A stretch of DNA of 64,000 nucleotides, from the NCBI GenBank assembly GCA_021324755.1, contig JAJPIL010000022.1, positions 109,277-173,276 on the forward strand. The letters are read 5' to 3'. Below, piece after piece: positions 27,304 through 34,785 of this stretch. How positions within the stretch are numbered: position 1 is the stretch's first letter; each line of letters opens with the position of its first letter. The position numbers and the translations under genes are program-made. The notes under the pieces were generated by a model. It saw only the letters and a list, made by a program, of their open reading frames with translations. It was not told where the DNA came from and ran no database searches. This DNA comes from Pseudomonadota bacterium. Its GTDB lineage: Bacteria; Desulfobacterota; Binatia; Binatales; Binataceae.

Positions 27304-28494
27304 TTAGCCTTTAGGCAGTCCGAGCACCCGTTCCCCAATGATATTGCGTTGAATTTCGCTAGTGCCGCCAGCGATGGTCAAGCCGCGGGCTGCAAGGGCG
27401 CGGTAGGTCCAGATGCCGCTATCGACCGCGTACGGGGCGTGATGCTCAAGTTGGCTGTACGGGCCTAGCAGATCCAAGGCGAATTGGCTGATTCGCAGGT
27501 TAAGTTCGCTTGCCGCAAGTTTCAGTATGGAGCCCTCTGGGCCTGGTGGCAGGCCTTTCAATTGGCGCGTGATCTGTCGATAGGTGGTAAAGCGAAGCGC
27601 CTCGGCTTCGCAGGCAAAACGGGCGATAGTCTGACGCACCCAAGGGTCCTCCCACGCAGGGCGTCCATCGCGCTCGACCTTCTGGGCAAGCGCGATCAGT
27701 TCCTCCACCAATCCGACCATGTTGGCGCGCTCGCCGATCCCCACGCGCTCGAACATCAGCGTTCCGACCGCCACCTTCCATCCTTGGTTCTTCTCGCCGA
27801 CAAGGTTTTTCTTCGGCACTCTTACGTCCTGGAAAAAGACTTCATTAAAGCCTCTTGCTCCGGTCATTTGAACCAAAGGTCGCACGGTGACGCCCGGGCT
27901 GTGCATGTCAACCAGCAGGTAGCTCAGACCCTGATGCTTTGGGGCATGGGGGTCGGTGCGAACAAGCAGGATACACATGTCGGCGCGGTGTGCCTCGGAG
28001 GTCCAGACCTTTTGTCCGTTCACGATGAAGTAATCGCCATCTTCGACTGCCCTGGTTTGCAACGAAGCGACATCCGAGCCCGCATTGGGCTCCGAGTACC
28101 CTTGGCACCAAATTTCTTCGGCCGACAAAATCTTGGGAATGTAGCGCTTTTTTTGTTCTTCGGTCCCGAACTGCATCAGAGTCGGGCCTACCATCATGAT
28201 ACCCAGCGTATTGACCAAACGCGGCGCGCGCGCTCGCAAAAGCTCTTCGTGGTAAATGAGGGTCTGCGTCAAAGTTGCTCCCCTGCCGCCATATTCCTTG
28301 GGCCAACTGATGCCGACCCAGCCCGCAGCGTGCATCTTGCGATGCCATTCCAAGCGAAGCCGATAACCCTCCTCGCTCTCTTCGGTCGTCGGATCCGGGC
28401 GGTAATTGGGGTCTCGCGGCGGTAAATTCGCCTCGAGCCATCTGCGAAATTCCATTCGAAAAGCCTCATCCGCGGCGCTGTAGCTGAAATCCAT
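27304..28494 (-). CDS. Acyl-CoA dehydrogenase
   Basis: The 396-residue protein has the full acyl-CoA dehydrogenase order. An N-terminal helical domain contains WVGISWPKEYGGRG. The middle beta domain has WCQGYSEPNAGSDVASLQTRA and DYFIVNGQKVWTSEAHRADM (FAD contacts). The C-terminal helical domain ends IAGGTSEIQRNIIGERVLGLP, the family signature. It belongs to the branch of long N-terminal members often found in steroid, aromatic or fatty-acid CoA degradation, oxidising an acyl-CoA to the 2,3-enoyl-CoA with electrons going to ETF. The substrate is unknown. It is the first gene of a minus-strand group with the DprE1-like and DprE2-like genes, though no functional link is obvious. Confidence 0.9.
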   Translation of the reverse strand: MDFSYSAADEAFRMEFRRWLEANLPPRDPNYRPDPTTEESEEGYRLRLEWHRKMHAAGWVGISWPKEYGGRGATLTQTLIYHEELLRARAPRLVNTLGIMMVGPTLMQFGTEEQKKRYIPKILSAEEIWCQGYSEPNAGSDVASLQTRAVEDGDYFIVNGQKVWTSEAHRADMCILLVRTDPHAPKHQGLSYLLVDMHSPGVTVRPLVQMTGARGFNEVFFQDVRVPKKNLVGEKNQGWKVAVGTLMFERVGIGERANMVGLVEELIALAQKVERDGRPAWEDPWVRQTIARFACEAEALRFTTYRQITRQLKGLPPGPEGSILKLAASELNLRISQFALDLLGPYSQLEHHAPYAVDSGIWTYRALAARGLTIAGGTSEIQRNIIGERVLGLPKG

Positions 28495-29190
28495 ATTAAC
28501 CCTCCCACCTCTTGCTGTCCGCTTTTAGGCCGAAGTGGCAATTTCCGAGCACTACTAAAGGAATTACCAAGATCATAGCCAAACCGACTGAGGCTTGCAG
28601 CCTGATGAGCCCCGCAAAACTTTCCTAAAACGTGTAAGCGCGAAGTCTTGTAAAATAAGCTCGTACGCCGCGTTCCTCGAGCGCAGACCCGAAGAAAGCA
28701 AAACTCCTCTAATGTCGCTTCGAGGGTCGCAAAAGGCAACACGATAGCGTGTCATTAACGGATAAGCGTCAAGCCCCATCGCCTAAACGTAAATTAGCTT
28801 GCTCAAGCTTTTCTGATGGTCAAACGGTTTCACCGGTTATGGCTACATCGCCGTTACCGCCTGAGCTCGAAAAATTTGGAGCCGGCGAGGATAGTATCGG
28901 CGACAAGGTTAAGGCTATTTTAGATTGCTGAGGGCAATCATTGAACTATCGAATCATGGCAGGTGGGGCACTTGAACCGGTCAGGCGCCACGGTCCTCTA
29001 AGCGGAATTTTTGTCAAGCCTCCGTGGTTTTCCGCCAATGCGGGTCTAGCGTAAACTTTTGCGCGTGTCACACAATAGCGCTTCGGAACGTTTTTGGTCA
29101 GCACGAACGTTCGGTGTTTGTGCCGCTGGCGACTGAGCGCGGCTTTGTGACTCATCTTTGGCGCAAGAATTGCTTTGCAGAAGTCCAGTT
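28495..29190. other. Long divergent gap, promoters presumed
   Basis: About 700 bases lie between the divergent acyl-CoA dehydrogenase and DedA genes. One short plus frame (28749..28931) ends in a protein-like stretch PPELEKFGAGEDSIGDKVKA but lacks a ribosome site. CCTGATGAGCCCC near 28600 resembles a hammerhead core but does not complete one. No RNA gene, insertion sequence or repeat was identified. The stretch is unusually long for this compact genome. Confidence 0.35.
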
Positions 29191-29820
29191 ATGTTTCATG
29201 TTTTGACTCCGTCTTACATAGCCGACTTGATAGCGACCTACGGTTACCTTGGTATCGCGGTTATCGTGTTTCTCGGCAATCTCGGGGTTCCGGTGCCAGA
29301 GGAAACCGTGGTGCTCGCTGCCGGCTTCGTCGCTGGGCGGGGAATTCTCGACCCACGGATAGTCTTTGCCGTTGCTTTAACAAGCGCGATCTTTGGCGAC
29401 AGTGTGGGATACTTTATCGGCAAGACCGGCGGGCAGCCCCTGCTCGAGAGCTTGTCGAGTCGTTTTAAGTTCGTCGCCCATCGGCACCGCCGCTTTAGGC
29501 AATTTTTCGTCAAGCATGGCAACAAGACCGTGTTTTTTGCCCGCTTTGTTCCTGGATTGCGTTTTATGGCGGGCCCGATGGCTGGTGTGGCAGGTATGAA
29601 GTTTTGGCGTTTTTTGGCTTGGAACGTGTGTGGTGCTACGACTTGGTGCGCCACGATGGTGACCGCCGGTTATCTGCTTGGCGACGAGTGGGAAACGGTG
29701 GCGCATCTAATCCGGCGAGCCGGCTATTGGTTGCTTGTGGCCCTGCTAGTCGTTATGGGAGTAGCGGTGACTTTATGGTGGCGCGAGCGCCCGCGCCCCG
29801 AGCCACGGGCGGAGTCCTAG
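29191..29820 (+). CDS. DedA-family membrane protein
   Basis: The start is ATG 29191, which begins directly before the first amphipathic segment; the track start at 29158 adds eleven residues. The pattern LGNLGVPVPEETVVLAAGFVAGRG, then FGDSVGYFIGKTGG, then FFARFVPGLRFMAGPMAGVAGM is the DedA/VTT core, with the conserved acidic pair and the essential Arg residues. DedA proteins are inner-membrane transporters or scramblases, with roles reported in undecaprenyl-phosphate recycling and phospholipid flipping, and depend on proton motive force. A Trp-rich C-terminal helix ends in a short basic tail. This is one of two DedA genes in the window. It is convergent with the TPP enzyme across a perfect palindrome. 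Confidence 0.88.
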   Translation: MFHVLTPSYIADLIATYGYLGIAVIVFLGNLGVPVPEETVVLAAGFVAGRGILDPRIVFAVALTSAIFGDSVGYFIGKTGGQPLLESLSSRFKFVAHRHRRFRQFFVKHGNKTVFFARFVPGLRFMAGPMAGVAGMKFWRFLAWNVCGATTWCATMVTAGYLLGDEWETVAHLIRRAGYWLLVALLVVMGVAVTLWWRERPRPEPRAES

Positions 29821-29827
29821 GTCAAGA

Positions 29828-29845
29828 CCTTTTAGCGCTAAAAGG
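29828..29845. terminator. Perfect 18-base palindrome between convergent genes
   Basis: CCTTTTAGCGCTAAAAGG is a perfect palindrome seven bases after the dedA stop and about 50 bases from the convergent TPP-enzyme stop. As RNA it can form a seven-pair stem with a GCGC loop on either strand. The A and T tracts are inside the arms. Position suggests a bidirectional terminator; a protein-binding site is the alternative. Confidence 0.45.
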
Positions 29846-29898
29846 CTGCGGTCTGCATGTTCGATTATCCGGCCGCGCAAGCGCACCGCTGCTTTTGC

Positions 29899-31575
29899 TC
29901 AAGCACGAGCATCGCGAGGAGGCTGAGAGCGCTTGGCAGCGGCTTTAATGTACTTCTGAGTGATTGGCGAGAGATCGTTGTAGCCTACCTCGACCTCGAT
30001 TATCGAGAACGTGCTAGACGCCTCCGCCTGTTCGAGCGCGTTGCGCAGCTCGCCGACCGTTTTTACCTTGAATCCTCGACCACCCCAAAGCTCGGCCAGT
30101 TTGGCATACGGCCACGGCGGAATTCTTAATAGTTCTGGCCGTTGTGCCACGGGCCGGAAAATGCCCCATCCTCCGTTATTGATTACCAAGACGATCGGAT
30201 TTGCGCCGAAGTCAGGCGCGTGGGAAATTTCGGGCCCAGTCATTTGGAAGCTACCGTCGCCGCAAAGCACCAAGGGGCGGTATCCCGTGCCAACTTGCGC
30301 GCCAAGAGCAGCTGGAATCGAAAACCCCATCGAAGCGTAATACCCTTGGGCCAGGTAAATTCCGTCGTGATGAAGTCGAATATCGAGCCCAGCGAACAGC
30401 ATGTCTCCAGATTCGGCCACAACCACGTATTTGCGCTTTCCTGCAAGAAAATCGTTAACCGTGGTCAGAAGGCTCATCACTCTGACCGGCTCATTGTCAC
30501 CGGGTTTACCCTCTTGCAAATTGTCTGCGTAATGAACGGTTTCGCGATGCTGGCGCAGTTCCTGGCGCAGCAGAGCTCGGACGAACTCGCGAATCCCCAC
30601 ATCGGTGTACGTATGGAAGCTCACGTCCACGCGCCGATCCACCGCCCAAACCGTGCGCTCCATCACGATATGGGGCGGGCGGTTGCCGAAGTTCATGTCG
30701 GTCTTGAGGCATCCGAGGTTTATTATCAGGTCGGCGGCATCCATCCGTTCGACGATTTTGCGTGGGCTTATCTCGCCGATGTGAACGCCCATGTAGAGCG
30801 GGTGGTCCATCGGAAAAGCGCCCTTGCCTAGAACGGTGGTAAGGACCGGTGCGCCCATCCGTTCGGCCAGCGCAATCAGGTCGTTGCCGACCTTGAAGCG
30901 GTGGATCTCGATTCCTGCGATGATGACCGGTGCTCGACTTTGGTTAAACAGTCGGGCGACCTCTCTGGCGGCCTCCTCGACCTTGCGCGGATGCGAGGGA
31001 GGAAAGTGCAGACGGCCGTCCCACTCGATGATCTCTTTGGGCACATCGATTTCGCGCTCGACCATGTCACGATGAATTTCGATGTAGCCGGGGCGCTGTT
31101 GAGCCCATACCTGTTGAACTACCTGGTGCAATTCCTGAGCGGCGGTATGTGGATTGGTAAGCACGGCCGAGGCACAGGTTACCTCTTGATAGATGCGATG
31201 CTGCGACTCGATTTCACGCGCTTGGTGATGAATGAGCGTTCCGAGCTTGCGTTCTTCTTCGCCTGGACCGCCAGAGAAGATTAGCACCGGCACATGTTCC
31301 GCGAACGATCCGGCTACCGGGTTTACCATGTTGTGTCCGCCTGCGCCGTAGGTTACGCATATCGTGCCAATATGTCCGGTGGCGCGCGCATAGCCGTCGG
31401 CTGCAAAGCCCACTCCGGGTTCGTGTGACAACGTGAGGATTTTAAGGCCGCGCTCTTGGCCCAGCCGGAAAAATAAGCTTAAGACGAGGTCGCCCGGGAT
31501 GCCGAAGATGTGCCGCACGCCAATTTTCTCAAGGTAGGCGACCACGAAGTCGCCCAACGTCATGCGCCGTTTCAT
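29899..31575 (-). CDS. TPP-dependent 2-oxoacid decarboxylase (indolepyruvate/pyruvate decarboxylase type)
   Basis: The 558-residue protein has the three-domain thiamine enzyme plan. The N-terminal pyrimidine-binding domain has GVRHIFGIPGDLVL and the catalytic Glu in LSHEPGVGFAADGYARA. LGTLIHHQAREIE contains the HH pair that marks pyruvate/indolepyruvate decarboxylases. The C-terminal PP domain has LVLCGDGSFQMTGPEISH with INNGGWGIFR, the GDG-N Mg/TPP motif. It lacks the FAD-related features expected for acetolactate synthases. Likely substrates are pyruvate, phenylpyruvate or indolepyruvate, giving aldehydes. No dehydrogenase or transaminase gene is adjacent. The C-terminus is basic and short. 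It is a single-gene unit, divergent from the DUF1232-UPF0182 operon. Confidence 0.82.
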   Translation of the reverse strand: MKRRMTLGDFVVAYLEKIGVRHIFGIPGDLVLSLFFRLGQERGLKILTLSHEPGVGFAADGYARATGHIGTICVTYGAGGHNMVNPVAGSFAEHVPVLIFSGGPGEEERKLGTLIHHQAREIESQHRIYQEVTCASAVLTNPHTAAQELHQVVQQVWAQQRPGYIEIHRDMVEREIDVPKEIIEWDGRLHFPPSHPRKVEEAAREVARLFNQSRAPVIIAGIEIHRFKVGNDLIALAERMGAPVLTTVLGKGAFPMDHPLYMGVHIGEISPRKIVERMDAADLIINLGCLKTDMNFGNRPPHIVMERTVWAVDRRVDVSFHTYTDVGIREFVRALLRQELRQHRETVHYADNLQEGKPGDNEPVRVMSLLTTVNDFLAGKRKYVVVAESGDMLFAGLDIRLHHDGIYLAQGYYASMGFSIPAALGAQVGTGYRPLVLCGDGSFQMTGPEISHAPDFGANPIVLVINNGGWGIFRPVAQRPELLRIPPWPYAKLAELWGGRGFKVKTVGELRNALEQAEASSTFSIIEVEVGYNDLSPITQKYIKAAAKRSQPPRDARA

Positions 31576-31703
31576 AGGGGTTAAATAGGTCCTGTTCGAC
31601 AGTCAGTGTTCGCTTTCGAGTCAAAAAGTTGAGTCTACTTCGTCCGCAATTTCTAACTTAAACCTTCTTGTTTTTAGTGTCACGTCCTATATTAGTAATT
31701 GTG

Positions 31704-32021
31704 ATGTGGTCCAGATTAGTAAGGGCGCGCCTTTTTCTCGATCCGATAAAAATTGCCAAGTTTTTTACCTATCTGCCTCAGTTTGTACGACTGTTTGTCG
31801 CATTGCTCAGGGACCGGCGCGTGCCGATTATCACCAAGCTCGTACCGGTGGCGGGCGGACTGTTTTTACTGTCGCCACCTGAGCTAGAAATTGAAGCTAT
31901 CCCGTTTTTGGGGGAACTCGACGTGCTGCTGATCGGATACCTCACGCTCAAGCTGTTCATCTGGTTGTGTCCGCCCGAGGTGGTTCGAGAGCACGTCTCG
32001 CGCATCGCGCGGGGTAGTTAA
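31704..32021 (+). CDS. DUF1232 (YkvA-like) small membrane protein
   Basis: ATG 31704 gives a 105-residue protein; the track's TTG 31668 adds twelve residues. The core VALLRDRRVPIITKLVPVAG followed by FLLSPPELEIEAIPFLGELD matches the DUF1232/YkvA pattern (LLRDxRVP, YxxSPxDxIPDxIPxxGxxDD), with some drift: the first Asp of the second motif is replaced by ELEIEAIP. Two hydrophobic segments suggest membrane association, and the family function is unknown. The UPF0182 gene begins two bases after its stop, so they are surely co-transcribed and translation is probably coupled. It is the first gene of a four-gene operon that ends in a two-component pair. Confidence 0.75.
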   Translation: MWSRLVRARLFLDPIKIAKFFTYLPQFVRLFVALLRDRRVPIITKLVPVAGGLFLLSPPELEIEAIPFLGELDVLLIGYLTLKLFIWLCPPEVVREHVSRIARGS

Positions 32022-32023
32022 GG

Positions 32024-34774
32024 ATGTCCTGGTCAAGAAGGCTTGTGCTGGCAGTCGGCGTACTGCTGGCTCTGGGGGTTCTTGCCGCGCTCGGCACCTT
32101 GAGCGAGTTTTTGGTCGACCTTCTTTGGTTCAGCTCCCTCCACTATAGATCGACTTTCCTTACGATGGTGGCAGCGCGGTGGGTGGTGATGGTTGTGGTG
32201 GGGGTCGTGGCCTTCGGCGTTTTGGTGGTCAACGGCGCGCTGGCGCTCAGTTTGAGCAAAGAACACCGCTGGCCGCGCGTAGTAAGGCGTCCTGATGAGT
32301 TTGTGCAGATCAATCTGCCAGACTTGATTCGCGAATTGGAGGGCCGTATTCCCTGGCGCCTGCTGCTTGTGGTTGTGGCCGCCCTGATCGCGCTTTCGAT
32401 CGCAAGCAACGAGTCTTCGCAGTGGCCTGTTTACCTGAAAGCGCTGTATGCTGTCCCCTTTCATTACCAAGATCCCATTTATCATCGCGACATCGGCTTC
32501 TATATCTTCGTTCTTCCCTGGCTTCAGGATATCCGAGACCTTTTTTTCTGGTTGCTTCCGATTAGCGCGGTCCTTACTGGTGCGATCTATTGGCTGCGCC
32601 AGGCGATTGACTTCACCCAATCTCCGCCGCGTATTAGCCCCTCCGCCACCAAACATTTGTCTATTCTCCTGGGGCTTTTTTTCATTCAGCGCGCTTTTAG
32701 CTACTGGGTTTCCCGATTCGAGCTTCTTTTGCGCGGCAACGGTGTCGTATACGGCTTTCGCTACGTAGATAAGCTGCTTTGGCGCCCAGGACTTTGGTTG
32801 CTTTTGGTGTTGTCGCTTGTGGGCGCAGGCTTGTGTTTTGCCAACATAAACGAGCGCGGGGCGCGCAAGCCTGTCGCGGCGGCGCTCATAGTGTTCATCC
32901 CGGCCTTTCTTCTTAATTTGTTGCAGCCCGCTGTCGAGCAGTTCCGCGTCAAACCCAACGAGCTTTCGTTGGAACGCCCATATCTCGTCAATAACATCGC
33001 GTTTACCCGTCGCGCCTACAAGCTTGACGTCATCCAAGTGATTCCTTTTGCCGGCTTAGGCAAGCTCTCGCCCGAACTCATTAAAATCAACGAGCCCACG
33101 ATTAAAAACATCAGGCTATGGGATCCGCGCCCCCTTATCGCCACGTATCGTCAGCTCCAGGAAATCCGGCTCTATTACGACTTTCGTGAGGTAGACGTCG
33201 ATCGCTACACGATTCAGGGGCACTACACGCAAGTGATGCTTTCAGCTAGGGAGCTGAATCCGGCCCTTCTGCCTGAGAATGCGCGAACCTGGGTGAACCA
33301 ACACCTCGTTTACACCCATGGCTTTGGCTTGGTGATGAGTCCCGTTACGCAAAAAAATCAGGAAGGTTTGCCAATTTTGTTCCTCAAGGACGTGCCGCCG
33401 GTTTCGTCCGTGGGACTCGAGGTTAAAGAGCCTAGAATTTATTTCGGCGAGGAAGAAGACAACTACGTAGTAGTCGACACCGCCGCTCCCGAATTCGACT
33501 ATCCAAAGGGCGCAAGCAATGTGTTCGCCTACTACCAAGGCCGACTCGGTATAAACGTAGGCAGTTTTACCAGGCGCCTGCTTTTTAGCTATTACTTCAA
33601 AGACCTTAATCTGCTGCTGACTGATGCTGCCCGGGCTAACAGCCAGATTCTTATTCGGCGTAACATAGCCGACCGGGTCAACCGTCTTGCCCCGTTCTTA
33701 GTCCAAGACCGCGATCCGTATATTGTCCTGCATGACGGCCGACTGTCCTGGATAATCGATTGCTATACAGTAAGCGACCATTATCCCTACTCTGAGCCCA
33801 ACGTAGACAACATCAACTACATTCGAAATTCGGTCAAAGCGGTAGTTGACGCTTACACCGGCGAGGTCACCTTTTACGTGGCTGACGAGTCGGATCCGGT
33901 AATTCAGTGCTGGATGAGAATTTTTCCGAAAATGTTTCGCCCACTTGCCCAGATGCCAGCCGCGTTGCGGGCTCATATTCGCTACCCGGAGGACCTTTTT
34001 CTTATCCAGGCCGACATCTACCGCAGCTACCACATGCTGAATCCGGAAGTGTTTTATAATCGCGAGGACTTGTGGGGGTTTCCGCGGGAGAACTACGCGG
34101 GCCAGACGGTGACGATGCAACCCTACTACACGATAATGCGCTTGCCGTCCGAGCAAAAGGAGGAATTTATCTTGATGCTCCCGATGGTGCCGCGGGGACG
34201 CGACAACATGATCTCGTGGCTCGCAGCGCGATGTGACGGAGAAAACTACGGCAAGATGATAGAGTACGCGTTCTCGAAGGAAAAACTGGTTTACGGTCCC
34301 TACCAGATCGAAGCGCGAATCAATCAAAATCCTGTAATCTCGCGGCAGATCTCGTTGTGGAATCAGATGGGCTCGCGGGTCCTGTTGGGGAATATGATGG
34401 TAACCCCGGTCGTCGATACCTTGCTTTACGTCGAGCCTCTTTACCTGAGAGCCGAAAATGGTCAACTGCCCGAGCTGCAGCGCGTTATCGCAGCCTACGA
34501 CGATATGGTCACGATGGGCGTCGATCTGGATGACGCGTTGGCGCAGTTCTTCAACCAGCCACCATCGCCCGGCGCCGAGGTCGCCCAGAAGACAGTCACG
34601 CAAGTTTCGCCTCCTTCGGCTACTGTGCCAGCGACATCCCAAGGCGATCAACTCAAGGCTGCCAATAACGTCTACCATCAGGCGCTAGACGCCCTGCGCT
34701 CTGGCAACTGGGCGGAGTTCGGCACCCAAATGCAACGGCTCGGGGAAATTTTAAGTCAGGGCGGTGCCAAGTAA
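32024..34774 (+). CDS. UPF0182-family giant membrane protein
   Basis: The 916-residue product has seven or eight N-terminal hydrophobic helices (VLAVGVLLALGVLAALGTLS, WVVMVVVGVVAFGVLVV, LLLVVVAALIALSIASN and others). A large soluble region of about 560 residues follows. It includes the family-typical ERPYLVNNIAFTRRAYKLD, RIYFGEEEDNYVVVDT and YPEDLFLIQADIYRSYHM. These are UPF0182 hallmarks, in which a long extracytoplasmic domain follows the helices. The tail has a low-complexity Pro/Ser/Thr stretch, then a short conserved-looking helix (AANNVYHQALDALRSGNWAE). The molecular function of the family is unknown. Operon placement with DUF1232 and a two-component system suggests a sensing or envelope-maintenance role, which is inference. 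Confidence 0.9.
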   Translation: MSWSRRLVLAVGVLLALGVLAALGTLSEFLVDLLWFSSLHYRSTFLTMVAARWVVMVVVGVVAFGVLVVNGALALSLSKEHRWPRVVRRPDEFVQINLPDLIRELEGRIPWRLLLVVVAALIALSIASNESSQWPVYLKALYAVPFHYQDPIYHRDIGFYIFVLPWLQDIRDLFFWLLPISAVLTGAIYWLRQAIDFTQSPPRISPSATKHLSILLGLFFIQRAFSYWVSRFELLLRGNGVVYGFRYVDKLLWRPGLWLLLVLSLVGAGLCFANINERGARKPVAAALIVFIPAFLLNLLQPAVEQFRVKPNELSLERPYLVNNIAFTRRAYKLDVIQVIPFAGLGKLSPELIKINEPTIKNIRLWDPRPLIATYRQLQEIRLYYDFREVDVDRYTIQGHYTQVMLSARELNPALLPENARTWVNQHLVYTHGFGLVMSPVTQKNQEGLPILFLKDVPPVSSVGLEVKEPRIYFGEEEDNYVVVDTAAPEFDYPKGASNVFAYYQGRLGINVGSFTRRLLFSYYFKDLNLLLTDAARANSQILIRRNIADRVNRLAPFLVQDRDPYIVLHDGRLSWIIDCYTVSDHYPYSEPNVDNINYIRNSVKAVVDAYTGEVTFYVADESDPVIQCWMRIFPKMFRPLAQMPAALRAHIRYPEDLFLIQADIYRSYHMLNPEVFYNREDLWGFPRENYAGQTVTMQPYYTIMRLPSEQKEEFILMLPMVPRGRDNMISWLAARCDGENYGKMIEYAFSKEKLVYGPYQIEARINQNPVISRQISLWNQMGSRVLLGNMMVTPVVDTLLYVEPLYLRAENGQLPELQRVIAAYDDMVTMGVDLDDALAQFFNQPPSPGAEVAQKTVTQVSPPSATVPATSQGDQLKAANNVYHQALDALRSGNWAEFGTQMQRLGEILSQGGAK

Positions 34775-34785
34775 GGGTCTAGGCT

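Noticed and set aside
27484-28425. 313-residue plus ORF opposite the acyl-CoA dehydrogenase gene
   Set aside because: The acyl-CoA dehydrogenase is clear; the antisense peptide has no known motif.
28594-28622. Hammerhead-like CTGATGAG string
   Set aside because: A stem II and the GAAA core with a cleavage site cannot be completed; the following bases read CCCCGCAAAAC.
28960-28990. Minus-strand tRNA T-arm (CTTGAACCGG)
   Set aside because: No matching D-arm, anticodon arm or acceptor stem could be assembled around it.
32033-33037. 334-residue minus ORF inside the UPF0182 gene
   Set aside because: It mirrors the codon pattern of UPF0182, gives a His/Arg/Lys-rich peptide and has no ribosome site; UPF0182 is unambiguous.
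33698-34678. 326-residue minus ORF inside the UPF0182 gene
   Set aside because: Same reasoning; it is a shadow of the GC-rich third positions.
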